DNA of 64,000 nt from Limnanthes douglasii subsp. nivea (Eukaryota; Streptophyta; Magnoliopsida; Brassicales; Limnanthaceae), in assembly GCA_036936605.1 (NCBI GenBank), contig JAUPFV010000004.1:185460807-185524806 (forward strand), read 5' to 3'. Shown here piece by piece: positions 33,937-46,380 of the stretch. Within the stretch, counting starts at the first letter, position 1. Every line of letters starts with the position of its first letter. A model generated the notes under the pieces. The model was not told the DNA's origin. It saw only the letters and a list, made by a program, of their open reading frames with translations, and ran no database searches. The position numbers were made by a program, and so were the translations under genes.

Positions 33937-34640
33937 GTGTTCGGTTAATCTTTAAACTTCTTTAGTGCTCCGATGAGGGTCCATAACTAATAGAGCGTCG
34001 AGTTGATCCAGATCGGGTTGAATCCATTTTTCATTTATAACATATCATAAGAACTTTCCAGATCAGACCCCAAAAACACATTTCTCATGGTTTAATTTTA
34101 AGTTGACAGCATCTAGACTAGAAAATGTTTCTTGAAGATCATAAATATACGCATCTTCTTCAAGGATTTTCACCATCATGTCATCTATGTAAACTTTCAT
34201 ATTTCGGCCAATCTGACTAGCAAAATATTTTTTACCAAACTTTGATAGGTAGCCCCTGTATTTTTCAATCTGAATGACATCGCTTTATAACAATGAACAC
34301 CTACGTCCGTAATAAAAGTGGTATGATCTTGATCCTTCTAATCTACTTGTATCTCGTTATACCCTGTAAAAGCATCCATGAAGGACAACAACTTGTTCCT
34401 TGAGGTGGAGTCCACCAATTAATCTATCCGAGTAACAAGATAAAGATCTTTGAGACATGTCCTATTACGATCAATGAAGTCAATCCACATGCATCACTTG
34501 CCATTATTTTTCTTGACCAAGAAAGGGTTTGTAGTCCATAATGGGTACTGAGATTCTTTGATGTGGCCTATTTTGGTCAAGCGATCGACTTCTTGAACAA
34601 TTATATTTGCTTTTTGTTTAGAGATAACCTTCTTCTTTAT
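33937..34640 (-). pseudogene. pol: Tat-C reverse transcriptase, degraded
   Basis: Across shifted minus-strand frames the blocks FMDAFTGYNEIQVD, DQDHTTFITDVGVHCYKA, LKNTGATYQSLV and YIDDMMVK can be read at about 34500-34160. Multiple stops. No long frame is left. Confidence 0.65.
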
Positions 34641-34712
34641 ACAACTGGTCCAACATCAGTTTGTACGCATAGCTTATGACAAATTATATCAGTTGGCAAT
34701 TCGCTGACATCA

Positions 34713-35400
34713 TTATTGCACCATGAAAATACATGTAGAATATTGAATAGAAAAGATAATAGCCTTTGTTTCAAAGCTGGTGCCAAACTTGGGACCAATC
34801 CTAACATTGACTTCTTCAATAGGTATTATGACACTAGGAGCCTGCGTGGAATCATATATTTCATTCTCATCGGAAGAAGGCTCCAATAACTTGTAATCTT
34901 TGTTAACATTGACTGCCTCCACAGACTTGGAGGCAAGGGTTGTTGTATAGCATTCCTTGGTTATTTTCTTACTGCTCCGGACAACATCTACTTGTCCCTG
35001 CACAACATATTTTAAGCACTGGTGGACAGTAGAGGCCACAACAGGTATCCTGGAGAGCCAAAATCTTCCAAATATTGCATTATAAGATGTGGGGCACTCC
35101 ACCGCAACAAATAATACTCTCACCATTTTCTTGAAAGGCCCTTTTCCCTCTTCTTCGAATTCTCCTATCACATCAGCCAAATTTTCTATGAAGCCGACAA
35201 TAGTTATGTTCAAACGTTGAATAACCAAGGGGTTTCTCATCTGTTTGTAGGAGCTTAAGAACAATATTTTTGCCGAACTACATGTGTCAATCAGAATTCA
35301 ACGTATATCATTTCCTCATGTTAATGCCCCTATTACCACAACGTCTTCATAAGGTCGTGCGATGTCCCTCAGGTCATCTTCATTTAAAACTATGAAAAGA
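34713..35400 (-). pseudogene. pol: Tat-C retropepsin-like protease
   Basis: FLSSYKQMRNPLVIQR, YNAIFGRFWLSRIPVVAST and VHQCLKYVVQGQVDVV match the Tat-B protease. The active-site Asp region lies just upstream (about 35270-35310, LIDTCSSAKILF type) in the neighbouring frame. A linker with SSDENEIYDSTQAPSV follows. Confidence 0.7.
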
Positions 35401-35449
35401 GATGGAGTTTGGTACAGATGTGTAGACATCTCTCCATCCAACTAGGTGG

Positions 35450-37300
35450 TCAGACTGCTGACGTACCTCTTCTTGATGAATTAGAGGGTGCAGTCACAGT
35501 GTCCCTCCCCCCCCCCCCAAAAAAAATGGTTAAAGACTCAAAATACTTAATCAAACCAGAGACACTAGTAGTCTTCTTCGTTATCACCCCCACTTGATTC
35601 TGACTTGGATTCGGGTCAAGGTACTCATAATCCACATCAAATCTCTTAGTAATCACCACAGCGTCCTCCTGCCTAGACGTTCCAAGAAGGATTGAAGGAG
35701 TAGGTTGGGGAGTATTGGCATTGGATTGTGTATTATCCCGCCTACTCCCTCCTTGTTTTTTAACATAGGCCTCCAACTTGACCTTTCAATGTGATTATGC
35801 ACTTCTTGCTTCAAAACTATATAATCATAGGTATCATGGCCAATATCATTATGGTACTTACAGAAACGAGTACTCCGGTTTTCACTAGATACTGTAACGC
35901 CGTTGGCTTTCTAAAGTGTACTTCATTTCTAGTTTGGTCATATATTGTAGCCATGTTTTCTCCCAATTCAGCTAACCACTCGGGATGAACCCAAGGTCCC
36001 CTTTTATTTCTAACTTGCATGTTTTGGTTATGGTTGGAATTATTCTGCCTTGACCGATTAGATCCCTATATAGTTTCCTTCAATCTATAACCGGACTGAT
36101 TAGTTGCTAATTATGTTGATGCTGTAGTAGTGGACTTAATCTGGTGAGGCACTCTGGATTTATTTGTTTCCTCAATATTAATATCTTTTGTCACTTGATT
36201 TAACAACCCCCCCCCCCAGGTCATAGCTTCTTCCGAGTCACTAATCAGCTAAGTAGTTGCCCGGATTCAAACCATGTCTGAATGAAGCAATTGCTACTTG
36301 TTCAAAGTAATTTGCTAACCCATTCTTTGTATTAAAAAACCGGTTGATATACTCTTTTAGAGACTAATTTGACTCTTGAGCACAATGGATGATGGTATCC
36401 CCATTACCCTTAAGCTCATTGCTTCTAACGAACTGCCTCCGGAAAGCAACCCAAAATATGTCAAAAACAATTATAGATCATTGAGGGAGACTATTATACC
36501 ACTTGAGGGCACTTCCCGTGAAGGTTTGGAAGAAATCCCTACACAACAGTCTGTCGTCATCGTAAAAGTTCATCATAAAGTTCTTAAACTACTCAAGATG
36601 GTTGTCTAGATCTTTGCTCCCGTCATACTTTTCCATTTTAGAGCTGTCAAACCTTTTAGGATGGTGTTCGTAGAGTATTTTTGAAGATAAAGGTGACTGT
36701 CTCCAGTTTTTGCTACGGCTAAATACAGTATCCTCATTTGGAGTAGCAAATATACCTGGTTCGGATTGGAAAGTAAAGGGATCAATCAGTAAACAGTCAA
36801 TATGTTGATCAGCTGAACCCTTTATCTTCACATGATGTTTCTTGAGCCTACTATGCCTATCCTTTTTTCTTGAATGCCTTTTGGTAAGCCTCATATTCTT
36901 TCTCGACCTTCCTTCATCACTGCTGGTGAGACTGACTCTTCAAGCTTTGCATCATTAGAGGAACTGCTGGAGGATTCCAAAGTGGAGCTCCACATATGTT
37001 TATATCGATGTGTTTTCTTGGAGCTAAGATGAAACTGACTATTCAGGGACAACTCATTCTCACCAGGATTGTCAGTATGGTGAAGTGCTGATGCACTAGA
37101 TTTTTCTTTAACTCATTTCTCTACTTGTTTCAGTACCCTCAAAGCTTCAATCTCGACCCTCAACTGATCGCGTTCCTCCACATTGTACTCATTGTTTTCT
37201 TTTGTTACTTCCACCTCATGAGGTGGAGCATTCTGTGTATTCGGGTATATCCGAACCGATTGTTACCGATGCTTTTGAATCTGCAATTCAGACACCGTCA
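35450..37300 (-). pseudogene. gag: Tat-C gag region
   Basis: 36589-36894 holds a basic part (KRHSRKKDRHSRLKKHH), DPFTFQSEPGIFATPNEDT and the start of the Retrotrans_gag core (YDGSKDLDNHLE). 36100-36560 contains broken core sequence. 35817-36020 has WVHPEWLAELGENMATIYD, and 35450-35776 has YVKKQGGSRRD and FDVDYEYLDPNPSQNQVGVI, all parallel to Tat-B. C-rich homopolymers (about 35507-35518 and 36210-36219 on the + strand) coincide with frame breaks. Confidence 0.7.
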
Positions 37301-37325
37301 CCTCCCACTGTGGTCGACAATTTGG

Positions 37326-37666
37326 TGATCGAGGGTAATTTTGTAAAGTGTTTTGGGAATTTAATGTTTAAGGTAAGATATAGAGAGATAATTAAGGTGT
37401 GTGCTAGCAGTAAATTATGATTACCCTCAGTAATGAAAGTAGTTGGGGTATTTATACTTAATCAACGACCCATGGGCCTTTTGGGGGTCAGATTATGGGC
37501 TTGGGTTTAGTTTAAGAACCCATTAGCCCATGATATCAAATGACCAACAACTAGCTGAGTCACGTTCCATTAATTTATTCTGTTCGGTTGGACATGGTAC
37601 TGGTTATGTCCGAACTACCCTTCAGATATATGAAAGGGGCAGTGTCAAATACATCTGACCTTATCA
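37326..37666 (-). repeat. 5' LTR of Tat-C (right end on the + strand)
   Basis: 341 bp matching 27525-27862. On the minus strand it is followed by CCAAATTGTCGACCAC (about 37310-37325), the likely primer site region, similar to that of Tat-B. Confidence 0.85.
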
Positions 37667-40608
37667 ATTCACAGCTTTTACACTCTTCTATTTCTCACAA
37701 ATATCTTAAACAAAAGTTTTGATCTTACAATAGTTTATGCAAAATGCCAAAGATTCAACAGATTGGGTCTTTGGAACTGCTTTAAATCGATATCTTATTA
37801 TGTCAAAGAATGGATGGTAATTAGTAATTTTAACTTCATCTGATCTCCTAATGAACGATTTGGATGTAACACCTATAACAATAAGAGTGCATATGACTTC
37901 AATGAGACACTAAGAGAATGTTGTTTAGAACATACTGGATACGTAGGGACAAGATTCAACTAGACTAAAAATCTAAATGGAGAATCCTGGACAAGGCGAT
38001 ATGCAGAGTGGGCAAAATATTTCAGCAACACAACGATCACACATATGGCTAGAATGTTTTCTCACCATACACCTCTATTAGTCTCCATATCAAATATTAA
38101 CATCACCCATAAATCTAGCTTTAGATTCCTAAACATATGGACACTTAATGATAAATTTCTCCATATGGTAGAAGCTAACTATAACCTTAACATGCAGTGA
38201 TTTACTTTATTCATCTTCTAGAACAAAATCAAGCGATTAAAGAATGTCTTAAACAAATGGAACAAGTTTAAGTTTGGAAATATATTTGATAAAGTTACTG
38301 AACATAAAATAAAGTCACTATTATGGAGGAAGCATTACAGCACACCAACAACATTGAAAACAACAATAATTTAACAAAAGCAAATGCTCTTCTCCTTCAG
38401 GCTTTAAAGATTGCGGAGTCTTTTTTCATAAAAAATCTTACTCTAACTAGCTTCAAGACAGTGATACGAACACAAAAGTATATTAATCTTATGTTAAGAA
38501 GAAAATATGAAAATCAAAGATCTACTGCATAAAAGAGAACTCAACTTGGATAATAGAATATCATTTGATTGGTAAATCTAATACATTTTCTCAAAGATAT
38601 AATAACTGACAATTTTATTCTTTTTTTTAGGAAAAACAAAAATATTATTAGCAATCATCTACTAAAAAACATTCCTAAGTTGGTCTCAACTGAAGATAAC
38701 TCTATGCTAATGAAACTTTCTACCGAATAGGAAATTTTGAACACCATTAAAAGCCTAAATCCTAACAGTGTAGTAGACATGGATGGCTACAATCAATGTT
38801 TTTACATTACCTGCTGGAAGATCATCAAACAAGACTTTTGTGCTGCTGTAAACTCTTTTTTATGGGACAAGTCATCCATGAAGGCATTCTCTCCACTGGA
38901 ATTTGCCTCATCCCCAAGAATAACAAGCCTACATCTTGGGAATTAATACAGATCCATACGTCTATGCACTTTTACCAACAAAATCATCTTCAAACTTATC
39001 AATATCATACTCTCCTCCTTTTTACCAAAACTTATTTCACATGCACAAGGAGCCTATGTACCAGATAAGGCAATCCATGAGAATATCATAATTCCTAAAG
39101 AAATGATCTATGATTTTAATCGAAATGGTTAAAGCTGTGAACATTATTATCAAAGTGGACATGCTAAAGCCTTTGGTAGAATGTTCCACATCTTTGTTAT
39201 TAAAGTTATTTTATTACTTGGAATTGATTCAAAATTGTATATCTCATTGAAAGAATGATTAGAAATATTCATGTTTACATACTAATTAATGGTGAGGTGA
39301 ATGACTACTTTAAAAATAAAAAGGGCTTAAGACAAGGGGATCATTTATCCCCAAGTCTTTTTATCATTGTAGATGAAGTAATCTTTAGAGGTCATACTAA
39401 TCTATTTGAAGAAAACAAAAAATCTTAAATATACTACAAGGAGTTATCATCCCATGTTTAGCATTTACAAACAGTCTCTCTACATCTATTGCTTTGTTAA
39501 GTAAATTTTTACATGATTATCAAGACATTTATGGTCAAGCAATCAATAAAATCAAGACCATGATCATCTGTTCAAAGCATACTCCTCCTATTTGGATTTC
39601 CTACATATCAAATACCACTTTCCTACATATCAAATACCACTGGGTCTTACACAGACACTATACCAACTTCATACTCAGGCATAACCATCAGAAACAGCAA
39701 TAATACTTCTAAGTATGAGCATTTGATAAGTAAAATCAGACAGAGTATCACTAACTAGGATGGGAAAAACATTTCCTATGGGGGTAGATCAACCCAAATC
39801 TCTTCTATTCTTATGGTTATCCTCTTTTATTGGCTTCAATTCTACTCAATACCTAAATGCATTATAAAAAAAATTGAGATTCTTCTCAATAAGTTTCTTT
39901 ACGGCTCAAATATTGAATCAACCAAAATCTCTTGGTCTAAGTGGTCCAAAGCTTGTATAGCATTTAAAGAAGGAGGTTTGAATGTCAATTTTTTTAAAGA
40001 TATCCATGATACCTACTTCTACAAGCTATGGGTCAATTTTAGAAGAAATGAATCTCTATGGGCTAAATTTACTCATAGTATATACTATAAAAAAAGTACA
40101 TGCTTTACAAGCTAATTTTTCGGTTAAGACATGATCTCACACTTAGAGAAGACTCTCAGCTATCAAAACTATTGTTGAACCCTTTGCAAAGTGGGTTGTG
40201 GAAACATAGATCTTTGGGTCGACAATTGGTTTAGAAAGTCACCTCTTACCATCTGAAACAACACATGGGACAATAGTTGGTACATATGGGATAAAGTATC
40301 TAACTGTTGGGAGATGATTCACGAATTCAAAGCAAAATCTAAAATTTTGTTTTTTCTAATGACCTGGATGTTATTGCTAAGATAAAAATAGATGTTCAAA
40401 TACCTAACTCTATCAAATGGACAATATCTAAAGATAGTAAATACAACTCTTTTGACCGCTTAAATATGATTAGGAAGCATCAAAGCTCTTCCAATCTTTA
40501 CGTCAAACTATGAAACCATATCCCCCTAAGAAAATCTCATTTTTTACGTGGAGAATAAAAAAAAATTCTTCCATATAGATACTATCCTACAGAAGAGACA
40601 CATACACA
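37667..40608 (+). mobile_element. LINE-1 element, middle piece: endonuclease end and reverse transcriptase
   Basis: Continues the LINE cut at 27524. Endonuclease blocks in shifted frames: VYAKCQRFNRLGLWN near 37730, GTRFNWTKNLNGESWTRR near 37950. RT: MDGYNQCFYITCWKIIKQDF (38780-38840), TGICLIPKNNKPTSWE, GLRQGDHLSPSLFIIVDE (about 39330-39370) and FLHDYQDIYGQAINKIK (39500-39560). The catalytic FADD box has decayed. The zinc-knuckle-like zf-RVT part starts near 40100 and is interrupted at 40608 by CRM-B. No intact frame. Confidence 0.75.
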
Positions 40609-41160
40609 ATGGTTTTTCTTGACAAGGTTTTTAATGATGCAATTGTTTCACTTCACCATTTCCCATTTGTTGAAATAAAAGCCCAAGGCCCATCTACACC
40701 AAAAGCCACGTCCTTGGAGGAGGGAAGGGTCTGATTTCCAGCTTATATCATTAATACTTTGTATTTTTAATATTAAAGCATTTTGTTTCCAAGAAAAGCC
40801 TTAATTGTTTTAGAGGCATGCATTATGTTTCCAAGAACAGCCTTAATTGTGTTCAAGGCTAGTTCTTTCTCCTATAAAAACTATGTACTCAGAATTCTAA
40901 TGGCTAGACTATCTTTGATTCTAAAAAAAACTTCTTAAGTTTTACTCTTCTCTTGTTGGTGTGTAATATCCACAAGAAAACCTGTTCTTTATTTGGTGCG
41001 TCATATCCAAAGGAAGATCAGTTGGAATATCAAAGGCCTTTCCACAACCTTTGTGTGACCTATCGATCCACATCCTTTGATCCTTGAATCCTTTTGGGTT
41101 CCTGGTTGCAAAGTTATCCCTATCCCATTTCAGAGTGCCGATTCTAGGAGGAGTTTATCA
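40609..41160 (+). repeat. Truncated 5' LTR of CRM-B
   Basis: Begins within the LTR at the equivalent of about position 950 of CRM-A (AATGGTTTTTCTTGACAAGG) and ends TTTATCA at 41160, so about 320 bp of the LTR start are missing. Confidence 0.88.
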
Positions 41161-41491
41161 AGTGGTATCAGAGCAACATTCTGAAAGTTGGGTATTCTCT
41201 TTCTCATTAAGTTTTCTTCATCTATTTTATATTATCAATTTGTTTGTGAAGATTTGAGTGTTAGTGTGATGATTTCATTTTGAATCACGAAATTCTGATC
41301 TGTTTCACCCTAGTTATAGTTGTTTGAGATTTAAAATCGTAGAAAATCGTTTTTAGGTGCTTTTGTGAAACTTATCTCTTATTATTCTTAGGAAAACAGA
41401 TTTTGATATGTTTTATAGTTTTAAATAAATTGAAGAACTTTCCAAGGACTTGTTGCTGGTGATTTGTTTTTGTTTTGTTTTGTCGAAAAGG

Positions 41492-42200
41492 ATGTCTAAT
41501 TCAAATGATGCAGAAAACAGTAATTTCAATAACAACAAGCTTCTAATTGAAGCTATGACAAAGTTGATAGACACCAAGATAGATGCCTTTCGCGAAGAGC
41601 TTCAATCAAACACTGACCACGAGCGGAACCGTTCAAGACAAACCAGTCCAAGAAGAAACCATGAACTACCTGAACAATTCAGAAATGAAGCCGCTGATGA
41701 ATATTATGCACGCATGAGCAATTCGTCTCGAAACAGCCATAGAAGGCACCATAGACGTACAAGAGAGGGCAACGAACGTATGCGTGACAATCTTGGAGGT
41801 CTCAAGATTAAGATTCCACCATTCCATGGAAAAAACGATCCAGATGCCTATTTGGAATGGGAAAAGAAGATTGAACTCGTTTTCAACGTTCAACACTACA
41901 CGGAGACCAATCGAGTAAGAATTGCTGCTACTGAATTTTATGATTATGCTCTTAGTTGGTGGGATCAACTAGTTACCTCAAGAAGGCGTAATGGGGAACA
42001 TCCTATAGAATCATGGGCGGAAATGAAAGCCATTATGCGAAAGAGGTTTGTTCCTAGTCATTACCACCGTGAGCTGCATCTAAAGCTGAGGAGATTAACA
42101 CAAGGAAGCCGATCTGTTGAAGAGTATTATCAAGAAATGGAGACCTTAATGTTGCGAGCTGATATTTTCAGAAGATAGAGAGACAACAATGTCAAGGTTT
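41492..42200 (+). pseudogene. gag: CRM-B gag N-terminal two thirds
   Basis: ATG at 41492 (MSNSNDAEN). The gag frame is clean to about residue 225 (ETLMLRADI), more intact than in CRM-A over this part. One extra T near 42165 then gives RR and a TAG at 42176-42178. The homologous sequence ends at 42200 (TGTCAAGGTTTC), where it joins integrase C-terminal sequence. Confidence 0.85.
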
Positions 42201-42412
42201 CATATTTGGTTCCTTTTATCGCAGATGAAATGGATGTGAGGTCAAATCCTTTTCAAGTGGGAGAGGATGATGCGATCCTAGATGACACAAGGAGCTTAGA
42301 ACATGGAAATGTGCAAGAACCAGATGAACAACTTGAAAAAGAAGATGAGCTTGAAGTTGAAGATATTCTTATTTTACCGGCTGGTCCAACAACTCGATCA
42401 AGAGCAAAATAA
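42201..42412 (+). pseudogene. pol: CRM-B integrase C-terminal remnant
   Basis: Resumes with [20 protein letters not shown], the integrase C-terminus, then passes through the purine tract into the 3' LTR at 42268 and ends at TAA 42410-42412 (RSRAK). Joined to gag by deletion. Confidence 0.8.
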
Positions 42413-43118
42413 TTTAACAAAGCTGTTGGAGGATTGCTTAATCAACTAGAGAATCCACGTGATCAAAACAGCAAGTATGGTGGAAAAGCTGGTGAAACCA
42501 CTTTGGTCTTGATTCAAGCTAATTGATTTCAACAAATGAGAAAGTGTCTCGATTGTACTCTTTTTCCCTTGTTCAAGTTTTGTCCCAATGGGTTTTCTTG
42601 ACAAGGTTTTTAATGAGGCAATTGTTTCACTTCACCATTGCCCATTTGTTGAAATAAAAGCCCAAGGCCCATCTACACCAAAAGTCACGTCCTTGGAGGA
42701 GCGAAGGGTCTGATTTCCAGCTTATATCATTAATACTTTGTATTTTCAATATTAAAGCAATTTGTTTCCAAGAAAAGCCTTAATTGTTTTAGAGGCATGC
42801 ATTATGTTTCCAAGAACAACCTTAATTGTGTTCAAGGCTAGTTCTTTCTCCTATAAAAACTATGTACTCAGAATTCTAATGGCTAGACTATCTTTGATTC
42901 TGAAAAAAACTTCTTAAGTTTTACTCTTCTCTTGTTGGTGTGTAATATCCGCAAGAAAACCTGTTCTTCATTTGGTGCGTCATATCCAAAGGAAGATCAG
43001 TTGGAATATCAAAGGCCTTTCCACAACCTTTGTGTGACCTATCGATCCACATCCTTTGATCCTTGAATCCTTTTGGGTTCCTGGTTGCAAAGTTATCCCT
43101 ATCCTATTTCAGAGTGCC
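42268..43118 (+). repeat. 3' LTR of CRM-B, last ~20 bp missing
   Basis: Starts TGATGCGATCC after the purine tract and matches CRM-A 6228-7078. It stops after AGAGTGCC at 43118 and passes directly into LINE sequence. Confidence 0.88.
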
Positions 43119-44150
43119 AAACACATGGGATAATAGTTGGATGCTCATTTTTTTACGTGGAGAATAATAAAAAAAAAATCTTCCATATAGATACTATCCT
43201 ACAGAAGAGACACATACACCTAGCATTAAAGTGTCAATTATGTCCTAATATTGAAACTATAAACCACCTCTTTGTGGATTTCGCCTTTTCTTGATCCATT
43301 TAGTCTCACTTTTCTCATATTTTCAAGATTACTATCGACAGGCACATGACAATTGTACATATGCTTAAAAACTGGTTATGGAAATTAGGAAAATACAACC
43401 ACATCAATTTTATTCTACCTCTAATTGTCTGATGGGCTATTTGGTAAGGAAAGAATAAATCAAAAGTCAAGGGTATGTATGTCTCTCCTATAAATACCAT
43501 AAATTACATAAACAAAATGCTACAGTTCCTATACACTACTTCTCAACTCAATAAAAAAACATTGGTATGACACTTCTAATGCCGCGTATGAGATGGTAAC
43601 CTTATTTATAGACTTGGAAATGTATATGGAAAACTCTCACCAACTTTGGCTGAAGCATACGCTCTGCTTGATGGCCTAATTGTCTGAAAAAAACAATGGT
43701 TAAGTCAACGTCAATATTGAAATGAACTCTCAAATACTGGTAAATCTTATTTTGTAAGCAAAGTACCCACCATCTCTTTACCCTATTATAACTAATTGTA
43801 GAAATCTCATTTGCTCTTATATGGTCATCTACCACATAAATAGAGTCCAAAATAGAGCTACAGATTGGCTAGCCAAATGGACATCTAAATATAAAATGAA
43901 GACTATAATTAATGTTGAAAATGCTCTTAATTATTTGAAAGCCATTATCATTCTCAAAACATCTGGAACTGGCTACATCAGAAATAGCATTGCCCATAAA
44001 TCTGTCAAACAATTTCCCATAAATCCTTCTTCTTGTCTTCATATTGCAGGTTCTTCCTATATCAACAACCAGTCTTCTATCTACCAACCACGAAATCACC
44101 ATAATACAATGCTTTTGAAAGCTCACTTAGATGATTTACTTTAGTATTTA
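43119..44150 (+). mobile_element. LINE-1 element, 3' piece: zf-RVT end and RNase H remnants
   Basis: ACACATGGGATAATAGTTGG and FHIDTILQKRHIH repeat what is present at 40255-40608, then continue with LALKCQLCPNIETINHLF (zf-RVT). RNase H fragments follow: GNVYGKLSPTLAEAYALLDG near 43615-43680 and VIYHINRVQNRATDWLAKW near 43821. The end of the element near 44150 is approximate; no poly-A tail is clear. Confidence 0.65.
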
Positions 44151-44741
44151 AGCATCAATTGGTCTTATGAGATTTCTTCTCTTCTAACAAGAATAATTCA
44201 TGCTAGATTTGCGGAAAAATCTCATTTGTTTTTCCCCAAGTTTTACAAATTAGACCTAAATATCTTGTGAAGATTCTTATCTTCGTTGCTCATTTCTCAC
44301 TCAGATTTTTTAGAAATATTTGGAATCACTGAATACTGATTTTATTGAAGATTAATAGGCAAGAAACACTGCAATATCTCCGGAGGACTTTCAAGGATGA
44401 TATCTCTCAACTCAGATCGAATCATTCCCAAATGGATGGGGTTTTTTTTCTCAAAGCTTCCTTTTTGCATGGAAAACCTCCAAAGGATGTTCTATGATTA
44501 CTCCTAAAATCAGCCCAGCTTATTTAAGTTGACTATAAATACTTGGTTTTGCCATGAATTCGCGCAAGAAGAAAAAAAAATTCGAGTCCGCATGAATTTT
44601 AATTTTTCTCTAATCGTTTCTGAATTTGAATTGTAGAGCAGTAAGAATATTGGGCCTAATCTTTTACCCATACTAATGGGCTTGTACTTGGCTTAAATTC
44701 GTAATAAAATCGGGTTTAACTTTTAAAAAAATTAATTTTTC
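44151..44741. other. Unassigned AT-rich spacer
   Basis: No convincing domain or repeat. It may contain the LINE-1 3' untranslated region. Confidence 0.3.
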
Positions 44742-46380
44742 ACTTTATTGATAAAGAAACGCATAAACCACACTATAACTCACCCTATTAAAACTAGTTG
44801 TAAGACCAATGACTCTATTGTTTGGAAGAGACTATTTGCTGTTAAAGATAAGGCTGAGAAGTATATTAAGTGGTCTCTTGGTAATGGTTTTGTGGATTTT
44901 TGGCTTGATGAGTGGCATGAAATGCCTCCATTAATCACCAGCCATAGCACCAATAACTGGTATTTACATGCTAATGTCAAGTCCTTTTGGAAAGAAAACT
45001 GCTGGGATATTCAAACTCTTTTGGGCTTCCTGTATTAGGATAGAGTTAACCATATAAATGGTTTCAAACTCAAACCTGATCAGGAAGACAAGATAGTTTG
45101 GAAACTATCTAGTGACAGCAATTTTAATACTATGCTAACTTGGGACAAAATTAGAAACAAAAGTAACAAATCAAACTTTTTCAAAAAAAGTTGGAGCCAT
45201 TTTATTCCAAAAAGTTCTCTTTTCTTTGCTGGAAAATCATTAAAAACTTTGTTCCCATTGACAGTATCCTTTCCAAAAGACACATTATTACAGTCTCTAA
45301 ATGTCAATTTCGTTGCAGTTATGAAGAGAAAAACCATGTCTTCGTCAACTGCAACTTTTCTTGGGCCATCTGGAACTACTTTGGGTGCCTTTTTAAAATA
45401 CCAATCAGTAGATTTATGACTCTTAATCACTTGCTTCAGACCTGGTTTTTTTTCACTAACTGTAACTTTCATATTACTCATCTGGTCCCCCAAATAATCT
45501 GTTGGACCATCTCGTACAATAGAAATTGTTAAAATTCAACAACACTCGAGACGATTTCAAGAGTGTTGTTGATAGAATCTCTAGAACCATATTGGGCATT
45601 GACTCTGAGAACAAGCTTCATTCTAAACACTGGTCTTTGGTAATTAACGCAAGTTCAGCGTTAGGATGCATGACTATAAACAAAAGAAAGAAGAAAGTAA
45701 CGTACCTGAAATGGCTTGCTCCAAATCCTGGAAGATTAAAGATTAATGTTGATGGAGCTTGCTATTCTTCAGGGGAGTCGAGTGGAGGCATCATTGTCAG
45801 GAACGAAAATGGAGATATATTACTAGGTAGAGGTTGCTTATTTGGGAAATTGAATCCGTTTCATGCTGAATGTAAAGCTCTTATTGAAGGCCTAATCACT
45901 TGCAAGCGTAACAGATGGGAAAATGTTGATATAGAGTCAGATTTTCTGGCTCTAATCAACATGCTTGCAAGTGGTATCTCTGCCCCAATTCACGAGCCGG
46001 TGAGAACCATTTGTAGAAGCCTGATCCATCCTCGAATGACTCTCTGTCACATATCCAGAATCCAGAACCAGGCGGCTGACTGGATAGCGAAGAGAGCCAT
46101 ATATGTTCGTCAAAACCTTTCTTTTGAGGGTTTAAATGCCCCGATTCCTCTTCTAGCCATCACAACGCTAGAAAGTTTGGGAATCGGGTACCTTGACTCA
46201 GGCTAGCTCTGAAGCCATGGAAGGAAAGCTTCGACGACGTAAAGAAAAATTTAGGGTTTCTTTCAATTTGGGAATTTCTGAAATATGTAGCTTTGTTCTC
46301 TTAAGTCGAAAGTTTGACCTTGTTTTCAATTTAGTCCTCTAAATTTGTAAAACTATCAATTTGATCTTTTGCTAAAAAAA
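44742..46380 (+). mobile_element. LINE-2: 3' part of a second plant LINE (zf-RVT and RNase H)
   Basis: 5'-truncated element. 44748-45100 reads KYIKWSLGNGFVDFWLDEW and DKIVWKLSSDSNF. 45100-45520 is the zf-RVT region in two shifted frames (WSHFIPKSSLFFAGK; HIITVSKCQFRCSYEEKNHV). It is followed by an intact RNase H domain (45526-46206) and a 3' tail of about 170 bp ending in a short A-run at about 46372-46380. 5' truncation is normal for LINE insertions. No target duplication identified. Confidence 0.75.
45526..46206 (+). CDS. LINE-2 RNase H domain (RVT_3 type), open
   Basis: A 226-residue open frame at the C-terminus of LINE-2. RNase H of plant L1-like LINEs removes RNA from the cDNA hybrid. 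Catalytic residues are all present: Asp76 (INVDGACYSSG), Glu115 (HAECKALIEG), Asp139 (IESDFLAL) and Asp185 (NQAADWIAKRA). It is the only LINE domain here without a break, although it is separated by frameshifts from the zf-RVT part and so cannot be part of a working ORF2. Confidence 0.8.
   Translation: MLKFNNTRDDFKSVVDRISRTILGIDSENKLHSKHWSLVINASSALGCMTINKRKKKVTYLKWLAPNPGRLKINVDGACYSSGESSGGIIVRNENGDILLGRGCLFGKLNPFHAECKALIEGLITCKRNRWENVDIESDFLALINMLASGISAPIHEPVRTICRSLIHPRMTLCHISRIQNQAADWIAKRAIYVRQNLSFEGLNAPIPLLAITTLESLGIGYLDSG

Larger units (their letters stand above)
27525..37666 (-). mobile_element. Tat-C: Tat-like Ty3/gypsy element, minus orientation, inside the LINE
   Basis: LTRs at 27525-27862 and 37326-37666, termini TGATAAGG...TCGATCA on the minus strand. 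Flanks are ATTTC (27520-27524) and ATTCA (37667-37671), an imperfect 5-bp duplication that would match if one T was lost on the right. Gag-pol runs on the minus strand and the antisense gene on the plus strand, the mirror image of Tat-B. Protein motifs are the same as in Tat-B but the LTR sequence is clearly different, so it is a related subfamily. The LINE endonuclease continues on both sides, proving insertion into it. Confidence 0.85.
40609..43118 (+). mobile_element. CRM-B: internally deleted, end-truncated CRM-like element
   Basis: Contains the right part of a 5' LTR (to 41160), tRNA-Met primer site (41163-41174), gag start, a direct join from gag to the integrase C-terminus, and a 3' LTR broken at its end (42268-43118). 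About 3.6 kb of pol is missing relative to CRM-A. Both outer ends are truncated, so no 5-bp target duplication exists. LINE sequence that is partly duplicated flanks it on both sides. Confidence 0.88.

Noticed and set aside
40609..43118. CRM-B as a normally integrated element with a target duplication
   Set aside because: Both LTR ends are truncated and the flanks are duplicated LINE sequence, so a 5-bp duplication cannot be assigned.
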